Assembly (NCBI RefSeq): GCF_947501415.1
Contig: NZ_CANMVL010000004.1
Location: 114,462-178,461, forward strand
DNA length: 64,000 bases
Source of the DNA: an uncultured Halomonas sp.
GTDB taxonomy: Bacteria > Pseudomonadota > Gammaproteobacteria > Pseudomonadales > Halomonadaceae
Direction: 5' to 3'
The notes under the pieces are model-generated. The model ran no database searches and was not told the DNA's origin. It saw nothing but the letters and a program-made list of their open reading frames with translations. Below, in pieces: positions 57,127 to 64,000 of this stretch. A program made the translations under genes and the position numbers. Position 1 is the first letter of the stretch; each line of letters opens with the position of its first letter.

Positions 57127-57798
57127 ATGGCCAATTTCCGCACCCACCTTGGCGTGGCCGCCGCCGGCGGAGCCGTGGTTGCCCACGGTGGCTGGCAGGC
57201 GGGGCTGTGGGATGTCTGGCAGGCCCTGCCCATGCTGGCGCTGGTGACCCTCGGCGGCATCCTGCCCGATATCGACGCCGACAGCTCTCGCGCGATCCGG
57301 CTGGTGTTCAACCTGCTGGCCGTGCCGGCGGTGGTGGCCGGGGCCCTGGTGCTACAAGGGCGGCTCTCCACGGGGGGACTGCTGCTGGCCTGCGGCGCCC
57401 TCTACCTGGGGGTACGTCACCTCGCCGGCGCCCTGTTCGCTCGCCTCACCGTACATCGCGGCATCTGGCACTCGTTGCTGGCGGCGGCCTTCTGTGGCCT
57501 GTCGACCACGGCGCTCAGCTACCGCCTGTTGGCCCAACCCGATGCCATGGCCTGGGGCCATGGCGTGGCGCTAGCGCTGGGTTTCGTGCTCCACCTACTG
57601 CTCGATGAGCTCTACAGCGTCGATCTCACCGGAGGGCGTATCAAGCGCTCCTTCGGTACCGCGCTCAAGCCACTGGACTGGCGTTCACCCGGCAACTCCC
57701 TGGTGATGCTCGCCGCCGGAGCCAATCTGTTGCCCTGGTTGCCGCCCTGGCCGGTATTGCGAGAGCTGCTCGTTCAGGGCGTCTCGTTCTGGCGCTGA
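57127..57798 (+). CDS. YdjM/DUF457-type inner-membrane metal-dependent hydrolase
   Basis: A 223-residue membrane protein with about five hydrophobic segments. Conserved polar motifs are FRTHLGVAAAGG near the start, GGILPDIDADSS, HRGIWHSLLAA and LHLLLDELYSVDLTGGRIKRS. These match the YdjM family (LexA-regulated in E. coli). No LexA box is evident here. The ribosome site is weak. The substrate is unknown. Convergent with the lldR-type gene, 22 bp apart. Confidence 0.88.
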   Translation: MANFRTHLGVAAAGGAVVAHGGWQAGLWDVWQALPMLALVTLGGILPDIDADSSRAIRLVFNLLAVPAVVAGALVLQGRLSTGGLLLACGALYLGVRHLAGALFARLTVHRGIWHSLLAAAFCGLSTTALSYRLLAQPDAMAWGHGVALALGFVLHLLLDELYSVDLTGGRIKRSFGTALKPLDWRSPGNSLVMLAAGANLLPWLPPWPVLRELLVQGVSFWR

Positions 57799-57820
57799 GG
57801 GGCGGTGTCCAGGCCCACTT

Positions 57821-58606
57821 TCAGGCATCGCCATCACGGCGTGTATCCGGCACTCGCTGGGCGCGACGCAGGGCGCGCTGGGCCCGCGTCTCGGCGCGCT
57901 CCATCTCGAGCAGCCCCTCTTCGACGAATACCAGGTGCTCGTGGGCGCGGGCCCTGGCGTCTTCGGCACGCCCTTCGAGAATGGCATCGAGCAGGCCGCG
58001 GTGCTGGATCATCAGCTGGGGGCGCGCCTTGGGCTTCTCGAACAAATGGGCGAGGTTGTCGGCTATGCTGCGCTCCAGCAGGTGGAAGATGCCACGTATG
58101 GTGTGCAACAGCAGCACATTGTGGGCGGCCTCGGCGATCGCCAGGTGGAAGGCCGCATCGGCCTTGGCCTCCTCGACAGGGTCGTGCCCCTGGAAGCAGG
58201 CTTCGAGCTCCTCGAAGCGACGGATCAGCAGCGCCTTGTCGGTAGGGGTCGAACGCAGCGCGGCGTAGTAGGCCGAGATGCCCTCCATGGCATCGCGAAA
58301 CTCCAGCAGGTCCAGATGAAATTCACCGTGACGTGACAGCATCTCCAGCAAGGGGTCGCTATAGCCGCTGTTGAGCTCCTTGCTGACAAAGGTGCCGCCT
58401 CCCTGACGGCTGATCAGCAGCCCACGAGCCGACAGCTTCTGGATCGCCTCGCGCAATGAAGGGCGTGAGACGCTGAAGCGTTCGGCCAGCTCGCGCTCGG
58501 GGGGCAGCTTCTGGCCGGGCTGGAGGCTGCCCTCCAGAATCATCGCTTCGAGGCGTTCAGTGATCACGTCGGCCAGACGTGGTTGGCGCAGGGGAGGGTA
58601 GGCCAT
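57821..58606 (-). CDS. lldR: FadR/LldR-type GntR regulator of the lut operon
   Basis: A 261-residue GntR-family repressor. The winged helix-turn-helix (about 8-75) includes LPPERELAERFSVSRPSLREAIQKL; the C-terminal FCD domain (about 95-240) contains FHLAIAEAAHN and a His pair typical of metal/carboxylate binding. It is divergent from lutABC with a 329-bp gap carrying two TTGGT-N3-ACCA sites, the motif used by LldR/PdhR-type proteins. L-lactate as inducer is inferred from context. The start at 58606 has GGAA seven bases upstream. Confidence 0.9.
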   Translation of the reverse strand: MAYPPLRQPRLADVITERLEAMILEGSLQPGQKLPPERELAERFSVSRPSLREAIQKLSARGLLISRQGGGTFVSKELNSGYSDPLLEMLSRHGEFHLDLLEFRDAMEGISAYYAALRSTPTDKALLIRRFEELEACFQGHDPVEEAKADAAFHLAIAEAAHNVLLLHTIRGIFHLLERSIADNLAHLFEKPKARPQLMIQHRGLLDAILEGRAEDARARAHEHLVFVEEGLLEMERAETRAQRALRRAQRVPDTRRDGDA

Positions 58607-58668
58607 GGTGAGGTTCCGGCGGCTGGTGAGTTGGATCAAGATAGGGTTGACGTAATTTTACGGCAAGA

Positions 58669-58685
58669 TATTGGTAATACCAATA
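58669..58685. promoter_or_regulatory. LldR-type operator, near the regulator gene
   Basis: TATTGGTAATACCAATA is a perfect palindrome of the LldR/PdhR type (TTGGT-N3-ACCAA). It is 63 bp upstream of the regulator start and can serve autoregulation or looping with the second site. The remainder of the 329-bp gap (58607-58935) is AT-rich and holds no gene. Confidence 0.78.
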
Positions 58686-58828
58686 ATCATCGGTGTGGTT
58701 TTTTCGAGAGTGCGGAAGATTTCTTTCAGCTTCAAAAAGAGTCTTACAATTTCAAAAGGTTGGAGCCTTCAGGTAGAGACATAGACTAATGTCTAGGCAG
58801 GGAGCAAGGGAAAAACGGCGAGTCTCGT

Positions 58829-58857
58829 TTGACACTGTCGTGTGAGTCTCCTTAATG
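58829..58857 (+). promoter_or_regulatory. Possible sigma-70 promoter of lutABC
   Basis: TTGACA (58829-58834), 17 bases, then TTAATG (58852-58857). The -35 is consensus; the -10 is weak. The downstream operator at 58879 would then lie near +15, suitable for blocking transcription. Confidence 0.5.
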
Positions 58858-58878
58858 TCCGCCGATTCATATAGAAAA

Positions 58879-58893
58879 ATTGGTTTTACCATT
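58879..58893. promoter_or_regulatory. LldR-type operator, near lutA
   Basis: ATTGGTTTTACCATT keeps the TTGGT-N3-ACCA core with one mismatch in the outer arm. It is 210 bp from the first operator, reminiscent of the two-site lld control region of E. coli. Confidence 0.6.
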
Positions 58894-58935
58894 TTACCAA
58901 AATGCCTGGCTAGCCAGCCGATAAAGGAATCGCCG

Positions 58936-59691
58936 ATGACTGCAGTCAAGCTCTATCCGCCGAAGCCAGACAAGGTCTATCTTTTCGGCACCTGCCTGAT
59001 CGACCTTCTCTATCCAGAGGCCGGAATGGATGCCATCCGGCTGCTGGAGCGTGAGGGGATCGAGGTGCTGTTTCCCCAGGACCAGACCTGCTGTGGCCAG
59101 CCGGCCTATACCTCCGGCTATCACCATGAGGCCCGTGCCGTGGCGGCGGCGCAACTCGACCTCTTCCCCGGCCCCTGGCCGATCATCGTGCCCTCCGGCT
59201 CATGCGGCGGCATGATGCGCAAGCACTATCCCCAGCTTTTCGCCGGTAGCGACCTCGAGGAGCAGGCCAGCGAGGTGGCCGGACGTATCTTTGAGCTGAC
59301 CGAGTTCCTGGTCCACGTCTGCCATCTCGACCTAGAGGATCGCGGCGAGCCCGAGAAGGTCGTCATGCATACCTCCTGCAGCGCCCGACGTGAGATGGGT
59401 CTGGCCGACACCGGTCCCACCCTGCTGGCAGCGCTGGGGCAGGTGGAGCTGGTCGAGCAGGCGCGGGCCAGCGAGTGCTGTGGTTTCGGTGGCACCTTTG
59501 CCGTGCGTCATCCCGAGGTCTCGGCCGCCATGGTGGAAGACAAGACCCGGGCCATCGAGGCGACCGGGGCGCGCCGCTTCGTCACCTCTGACTGCGGCTG
59601 CATGATGAACATCGGCGGCCGCTTCGAGCAACAGGGCAAGGCGGTCAAGGGCGAGCATATCGCCAGTTACCTGTGGCGGAGGACCTCATGA
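58936..59691 (+). CDS. lutA: L-lactate oxidation Fe-S protein LutA
   Basis: A 251-residue cytoplasmic protein with two CCG domains (about 1-110 and 130-245): QTCCGQPAYTSGY and SECCGFGGTFAVRHPEVS. These Cys clusters bind Fe-S centres like those of heterodisulfide reductase subunit B. The start at 58936 has AAAGGA eight bases upstream. LutABC oxidises L-lactate to pyruvate. It ends in a 4-bp ATGA overlap with lutB. No lactate permease gene is in the window. Confidence 0.95.
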   Translation: MTAVKLYPPKPDKVYLFGTCLIDLLYPEAGMDAIRLLEREGIEVLFPQDQTCCGQPAYTSGYHHEARAVAAAQLDLFPGPWPIIVPSGSCGGMMRKHYPQLFAGSDLEEQASEVAGRIFELTEFLVHVCHLDLEDRGEPEKVVMHTSCSARREMGLADTGPTLLAALGQVELVEQARASECCGFGGTFAVRHPEVSAAMVEDKTRAIEATGARRFVTSDCGCMMNIGGRFEQQGKAVKGEHIASYLWRRTS

Positions 59692-61139
59692 GCGAACAGA
59701 CGGCCGGCGTTCAAACCTATACTCCCCGTGAATTCCATCGCCAGGCTCACGATGCCCTGGGAAATCCCCAGATACGCGCCAACTTCCGCAAGGCGATGGA
59801 TGGCCTGATGGCCAAACGTCTCGACAGCTTCGATGACTGGGACCTGGAGACCCTGCGTGAGCTGGGTGCCAACATTCGCCTGCGAGCGCTTGCCAGGCTG
59901 CCTGACCTGTTGGAGAAGCTGGAGGCCAACTGCGAGGCCAATGGCATCAAGGTGCACTGGGCCGAAGACGGGGAGCAAGCCTGCCGGATCATTCGTGGTA
60001 TCTGTCAGGACCATGGCGCGACCTCGGTGATCAAGGGCAAGTCGATGGTCTCCGAGGAGATGCATCTCAACGCTCACCTGGAGGCGGCCGGGATCGAGGC
60101 GTTGGAGTCGGATCTCGGTGAGTACCTGGTGCAGCTCAACCAGCAGACCCCTTCCCATATCATCATGCCGGCGATCCATCTCAATACCGATGAGATCTCC
60201 GAGATCATGCACGACAAGACCGGAACCGAGCGTACCCGGGACGTCGATGCCATGACGGCGGCGGCCAGACAGCAGCTTCGCGAACGCTTTATGGGCGCCG
60301 GTGTAGGGGTCTCCGGGGTCAATTTCGCGGTCGCCGAGACCGGCACCCTGTGCCTGGTGGAAAACGAAGGCAATGGTCGGATGACGACCACGGTGCCTCC
60401 GGTGCATGTGGCGGTGACGGGTATCGAGAAGGTGGTCGAGCATCTGCGTGATGTGCCGCCTCTCTACTCGCTGCTCACCCGCTCGGCCACCGGTCAGCAT
60501 GTCACCACCTACTTCAACATGATCAGCTCGCCCCGCAAGGAGGGGGAGCATGATGGCCCGAAGGAGGTGCATCTGGTGCTGGTGGACAGCGGTCGCTCCA
60601 GCATTTACCAGGACAATGAGCTGCTCGATACCCTGCGCTGCATTCGCTGCGGCGCCTGCATGAATCACTGCCCCGTCTATACGCGTGTGGGAGGGCATAC
60701 CTACGGCACGACGTACCCCGGTCCCATCGGCAGCATTCTTTCACCTCATCTGATGGGTCTGGAGGAGACCCGGGATCTGCCCACGGCGTCGAGTCTGTGT
60801 GGAGCCTGTGGCGAGGTCTGTCCGGTGAAGATCCCGATCCCCGACCTGCTGGTGCGGCTGCGCCGAGAATCGGTCGGCGAGGGGCGCGGCAATGTGGCCG
60901 GTGCCGGGATCAAGCGAACCCGCAAGGAAGCGGCCGCCTGGAAGGGGTTTCAGTGGCTGGCGACACACCCTGCGGCCTGGCGCGCCGGCACCTCGGTGGC
61001 CGGCAGGCTGCGAGCGCTGACGCCTACCAGGCTGGGTGCCTGGACGCAGCATCGCAGCGCACCAAGGCCGGCGGCCACCACCCTGCATGCGCTGGTCAAG
61101 CAGCACCAGGCAGGCAAGACTGACAAGGAGGAGCGCTGA
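59688..61139 (+). CDS. lutB: L-lactate oxidation iron-sulfur protein LutB
   Basis: A 483-residue protein. The LUD domain (about 60-300; KSMVSEEMHLNAHLEAAG, GVSGVNFAVAETGTL) is followed by two 4Fe-4S motifs, CIRCGACMNHCPVY and CGACGEVCPVKIPIPDL. The ATG at 59688 overlaps the lutA stop and has GGAGG upstream. It shuttles electrons from lactate oxidation to the respiratory chain. Its stop shares one base with the lutC start (TGATG). Confidence 0.95.
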   Translation: MSEQTAGVQTYTPREFHRQAHDALGNPQIRANFRKAMDGLMAKRLDSFDDWDLETLRELGANIRLRALARLPDLLEKLEANCEANGIKVHWAEDGEQACRIIRGICQDHGATSVIKGKSMVSEEMHLNAHLEAAGIEALESDLGEYLVQLNQQTPSHIIMPAIHLNTDEISEIMHDKTGTERTRDVDAMTAAARQQLRERFMGAGVGVSGVNFAVAETGTLCLVENEGNGRMTTTVPPVHVAVTGIEKVVEHLRDVPPLYSLLTRSATGQHVTTYFNMISSPRKEGEHDGPKEVHLVLVDSGRSSIYQDNELLDTLRCIRCGACMNHCPVYTRVGGHTYGTTYPGPIGSILSPHLMGLEETRDLPTASSLCGACGEVCPVKIPIPDLLVRLRRESVGEGRGNVAGAGIKRTRKEAAAWKGFQWLATHPAAWRAGTSVAGRLRALTPTRLGAWTQHRSAPRPAATTLHALVKQHQAGKTDKEER

Positions 61140-61825
61140 TGAGTGCTCGTGATGCGATTCTCAAGCGGCTGCGGGAGCGTGCGGATGGGGCGCTGAGTGC
61201 CCCCGAAAGCGACTTTGCCGTGGTGACCGGCCGCGGCTGGAGCCGGGATGAGCGGCTGGAGCGCTTCGAACGCTGGATTGGTTCGGTGCACGGCGAGGTG
61301 GTCCATGCCGCCGAAGAGGGCTGGACCGATGTGCTGGCGAAGGTGCTTGCCGACAAGGGAGTGCGTCGCCTGGCGCTTGGCAAGCAGCATCCGGTCGCGG
61401 TCGAGGCGCGCCGGGCCCTGGTCAATGCGGAGGTGGAGCTGGTTGACGTCGATCGCGATATCGAACAGTGGCAGCGCGAGCAGTTCGATGATGTCGATGC
61501 CGGCCTGACCTCGACCCGTGGTGCCATCGCCGAGACGGGCAGCCTCTGGCTATGGCCCACACCGGATGAGCCACGACTGATCAGCCTGGTGCCACCGTTG
61601 CATATCGCGGTGCTGGACGCGGGGGCGCTGGAGGACACCTTCTTCGACGTGATCGAGAAGCATGGCTGGGCAAACGGCATGCCGACCAATGCGCTGCTGA
61701 TCTCCGGCCCCAGCAAGACCGCCGATATCGAGCAGACTCTGGCCTATGGTGTTCACGGCCCTCGTGAGCTGGTGGTCATCGTGCGCCATGCCGACGATGT
61801 GGCCGAGAGTGCTGCTCGGCAGTGA
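61139..61825 (+). CDS. lutC: L-lactate oxidation protein LutC (LUD domain)
   Basis: A 228-residue LUD-domain (DUF162) protein. TRGAIAETGSLWLWPTPDEPRLISLVPPLHIAVLD is the core, and the C-terminus reads GPSKTADIEQTLAYGVHGPRELVVIV, including the SGPSKTADIE signature. The start is coupled to lutB by a one-base overlap. Third subunit of the LutABC complex. The operon appears to end here; the next gene is 143 bp away. Confidence 0.95.
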   Translation: MSARDAILKRLRERADGALSAPESDFAVVTGRGWSRDERLERFERWIGSVHGEVVHAAEEGWTDVLAKVLADKGVRRLALGKQHPVAVEARRALVNAEVELVDVDRDIEQWQREQFDDVDAGLTSTRGAIAETGSLWLWPTPDEPRLISLVPPLHIAVLDAGALEDTFFDVIEKHGWANGMPTNALLISGPSKTADIEQTLAYGVHGPRELVVIVRHADDVAESAARQ

Positions 61826-61968
61826 TCCAAGATACGCACTGCGGTATGCATTGCGGCAGTCCGGTGGCTGGCGGTGCGCCTGATATGCCATAAGATGCAG
61901 TGAAGCCGTTGGGGTATATTTGGCGTATCGCGAGGGAGCCTTTCTCCCGATGCACAAGGAGCAGATGC

Positions 61969-63762
61969 GTGCAGCACAGAATATCGAATGCCAGGAAGGT
62001 GGCGGGATCTGGTCTTGAGGGGCTTGGTCTTAAGGGCCTTGGTCTTCACGGAAAGGTGGTTGCCGTGGCGGCGGGCCTTGCCCTGCTGGCGGGGTGCAGT
62101 GAGCGGCAGTCAGAAGAGGCGCGCTTCATGTCGGCGCCGGAGGCGAAGGTCGGCGATGCGTTAAGCGGAGAGCTGACGACGGCCAGTTCCATCAACCTCA
62201 ATGATGGGGCCCGCTACTCCCCGCACTGGGTCTGCCCAGGCGAGGCGACTGGAGCGGTGGCATCCTATGTGCTGGATGCCGCCTTCCCCGGGGTGCTGGC
62301 GGCGTTCGGCAAGGACGGCGGCCTCCGCGGAGTCGCCGAGGGGCGAGAGGGGGCTCCGCTGTCGTTGCTGGTAGGGGCTGGCCACAAGGCGTGTACGCTG
62401 ATCGTGGTGAGTGGCAGCGATGCGACCTCCTTTGGCCCCTATCGCCTCGTACCCCAGGCTCACGCCTCGGCTGAGCAACTGCTCCTTGATACGCCCTTGA
62501 CGGGGTCGCTCGGTGAGGATGGCAAGTCGAGTCATGTCATGACGCTCGAGCAGGCAGGTCGTCTCGACCTCGCACTGGCGAGTGGCGGCGCTCTCGTTCT
62601 GTCTCTACGTGGTGAAGGACGCGAAGAGCGCGTCCAGGCCTGCGCCGACGGAGAGCAGCGCCTGGAAGCATACCTGGAACCGGGGGACTATCGGGTCGAG
62701 GTCACCGCTGCGGCCACTGGCAATGCGATGACTGCGACGAGTGGATGTGGAAGTGACACCCTGGTGCTGGGTAACGCCTACCGGCTGATGGCCAGCGCCG
62801 ACGATCTGGCCACCGGGATGCGCAACGAGGGGCCGCTGCGGGGAGGCGACAGCATTACCGGTGTCCTCGAAGGCGGGGCGCAAAACCGCTACCACCTGAA
62901 TGTCGACGAGCCCTCCGAGGTTTCCATCGAGTTGAGTTCGGCACAGTTCGATGCGCTGCTGAACCTGGAAGGCGAGGGGCTGAGTCTCAGCAATGATGAT
63001 GGTGGCGGCGGCATCAATGGCACGGATGCACTGCTGGAAACCGTGCTGTTGCCGGGGCGCTATGAGGTCGCAGTGTCGGGCTATGGTGCCGCAGGGGGAG
63101 ATTACACCCTCGAGATGCAGCGCTCTGCCTTCGAGGGTGAGCTTCGCAACGATGGGGAAATCCTGCTGGAAGAGAGCCTGGTTGGGATTCTGGATGGTAG
63201 CGGCCCCAACAGTTATCGCCTGACACTGGAGGAGGCGGCGAGTATCAGGGTGATGCTGGGCTCATCGAGCTTCGATGCCGTGCTCCGTCTGCATGGTAAT
63301 GGTATCGATATCAGCGATGATGACAGTGGCGGAAACCTGGATGCGTTGCTGTCGGCAGTGCTCGAGCCGGGCAGTTATACCCTGGAAGCCCAAAGCTATT
63401 CGGGTGCCGGGGCCTACAGGCTGGAAGTGGTCGGTGACGCCATCGAGGAGGAGCTGCGCAATGGTGGAGAGGTTAGGGTCGGCGACGCGGTGATCGGCAC
63501 CCTGAGTCCTGGGGGGACGCTGGATTATGAGCTGGTCCTGGAAGAGGGGGCCACGATTGTGCTTGAAGCGACCTCGCCGACAGCCGATACGATATTGAGC
63601 CTCAGCGGAAATGGCGTCGAGATAGAGAACGACGATGCCGATGGGCTTGGCCTCGGGTCGCGTATTACCCAATACCTGGAAGCCGGTCGTTATGGGGTAG
63701 GTGTCAGGACCTGGGACGTGGGTGGTGGCTCCGGCGCCATCAGACTTGAGGTCCGGGATTGA
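61969..63762 (+). CDS. Large lipoprotein built of PPC-like beta-sandwich repeats
   Basis: A 597-residue predicted lipoprotein. I chose a GTG at 61969 because AAGGAG lies about eight bases upstream. A long N-region with GLEGLGLKGLGLHG precedes a hydrophobic core and lipobox LAGC (Cys43). The mature part contains at least three clear repeats of about 105 residues (about 277-386, 387-489, 490-597), each with GxLxxG...Y.L.L...DDDxGG...L.PG.Y.LE. Two more diverged copies lie at about 46-164 and 165-276. The Asp-rich turns (SNDDGGGG, SDDDSGG) look Ca2+-binding. Function unknown; pre-peptidase C-terminal domains often bind protein or polymer. Confidence 0.8.
   Translation: MQHRISNARKVAGSGLEGLGLKGLGLHGKVVAVAAGLALLAGCSERQSEEARFMSAPEAKVGDALSGELTTASSINLNDGARYSPHWVCPGEATGAVASYVLDAAFPGVLAAFGKDGGLRGVAEGREGAPLSLLVGAGHKACTLIVVSGSDATSFGPYRLVPQAHASAEQLLLDTPLTGSLGEDGKSSHVMTLEQAGRLDLALASGGALVLSLRGEGREERVQACADGEQRLEAYLEPGDYRVEVTAAATGNAMTATSGCGSDTLVLGNAYRLMASADDLATGMRNEGPLRGGDSITGVLEGGAQNRYHLNVDEPSEVSIELSSAQFDALLNLEGEGLSLSNDDGGGGINGTDALLETVLLPGRYEVAVSGYGAAGGDYTLEMQRSAFEGELRNDGEILLEESLVGILDGSGPNSYRLTLEEAASIRVMLGSSSFDAVLRLHGNGIDISDDDSGGNLDALLSAVLEPGSYTLEAQSYSGAGAYRLEVVGDAIEEELRNGGEVRVGDAVIGTLSPGGTLDYELVLEEGATIVLEATSPTADTILSLSGNGVEIENDDADGLGLGSRITQYLEAGRYGVGVRTWDVGGGSGAIRLEVRD
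62011..62055 (+). repeat. 15-bp in-frame tandem repeat in the lipoprotein signal region
   Basis: GGTCTTGAGGGGCTT (62011), GGTCTTAAGGGCCTT (62026) and a half-conserved third unit at 62041 encode Gly-Leu-x-Gly-Leu repeats just before the hydrophobic core of the signal peptide. A change in copy number would lengthen the N-region by five residues per unit. Confidence 0.85.
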
Positions 63763-63943
63763 GAGGATGCTTCGACCATTTATCAGGTCCCTGAAATTTT
63801 TTTACAGGAAGGGCTTGCGGGCCCGCCGGTAAAGCCGTAAAGTACGCATCCGCTGCCGGCGACGGGCAAACGTTGCAGGCGGTGGGTGTGGCAGAAGTGG
63901 CTGTTCTGCAATGGTTTTTTCGAAATGCTTCGAAAATGACCGG

Positions 63944-63971
63944 TTGACAGTCGCGGCAGATTCGCTAGAAT
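63944..63971 (+). promoter_or_regulatory. Strong sigma-70 promoter of rRNA/tRNA type at the right edge
   Basis: TTGACA (63944-63949), a 16-base spacer, TAGAAT (63966-63971), then a GC-rich discriminator GTGCGCCACT. An A/T-rich stretch (63914-63940) just upstream can act as an UP element. The 16-bp spacing and GCGCCAC discriminator match E. coli rrn P1 promoters. The 238 bp from 63763 to the end hold no gene that I can support; the transcript begins beyond about 63980. Confidence 0.7.
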
Positions 63972-64000
63972 GTGCGCCACTCGTGACGGCGACCTCAAGG

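Noticed and set aside
63783..63998. A 71-codon minus-strand frame at the right edge
   Set aside because: No ribosome site, unusual composition, and it lies across the strong plus-strand promoter.

Overview
This window looks like a stretch of chromosome from a high-GC, salt-adapted gammaproteobacterium, most likely Halomonas or a close relative (Halomonadaceae). The reasons are the GC-rich third positions, the E. coli-like gene blocks (glnA-glnL-glnG, epd-pgk-fba, prlC-yheV, lutABC), and the many sodium- and TRAP-type transporters (two NSS symporters, TRAP-TAXI, TctCBA, SBF, AEC). I saw no insertion sequence, integrase, prophage, CRISPR array or tRNA. The genus is inferred from gene content, not measured.

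Layout. 1-5.3 kb: the livGFHM branched-chain amino-acid ABC operon (livM runs off the left edge), an NSS symporter and a small unknown gene, all on the minus strand. 5.4-8.0 kb: typA/bipA and a shortened glycosyltransferase-like gene. 8.1-14.3 kb: the nitrogen-control block. glnA sits behind a clear sigma-54 promoter and an NtrC palindrome; then a ZIP transporter, a DUF4124 protein, and glnLG with a second NtrC palindrome. 14.4-19.6 kb: a five-gene cassette (HMG-CoA-lyase-like, family III CoA-transferase, tctC, tctB, tctA) that reads as an import-activate-cleave pathway for a branched hydroxy-diacid. 19.7-23.1 kb: aminopeptidase P with a POT peptide symporter. 23.4-30.6 kb: dgt, a NERD-domain membrane protein, a class II-like sirtuin, a SUI1 protein, a sugar-phosphatase HAD, a small membrane protein plus K+ channel pair, and a DUF4235 protein. 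30.7-40.3 kb: a D-threonine-aldolase-like enzyme, a 2-hydroxyacid dehydrogenase, then on the minus strand tkt, a CMD protein, lrgAB, epd, pgk and fba. 40.5-48.9 kb: the S-adenosylmethionine cycle genes metK, ahcY and metF, interrupted by ligB and by an AraC regulator/SBF/AEC transporter group. 49-58 kb: TRAP-TAXI, yheV with a partial duplicate upstream, prlC, a second NSS symporter, a gamma carbonic anhydrase and a YdjM-like protein. 58-61.8 kb: an lldR-type regulator divergent from lutABC, with two matching operators. 62-64 kb: a large lipoprotein made of PPC-like repeats, then a strong promoter at the right edge that resembles an rRNA-operon P1.

How the genes work together. Three circuits can be read directly. 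NtrBC controls glnA and itself through TGCAC-type palindromes. An LldR-type repressor controls L-lactate oxidation through TTGGT-N3-ACCAA palindromes. metK-ahcY-metF form the methyl cycle. The least familiar elements are the lyase/CoA-transferase/TTT cassette, the duplicated 34-codon mini-YheV, and several 13-15 bp tandem repeats placed in leaders or upstream of regulated genes.
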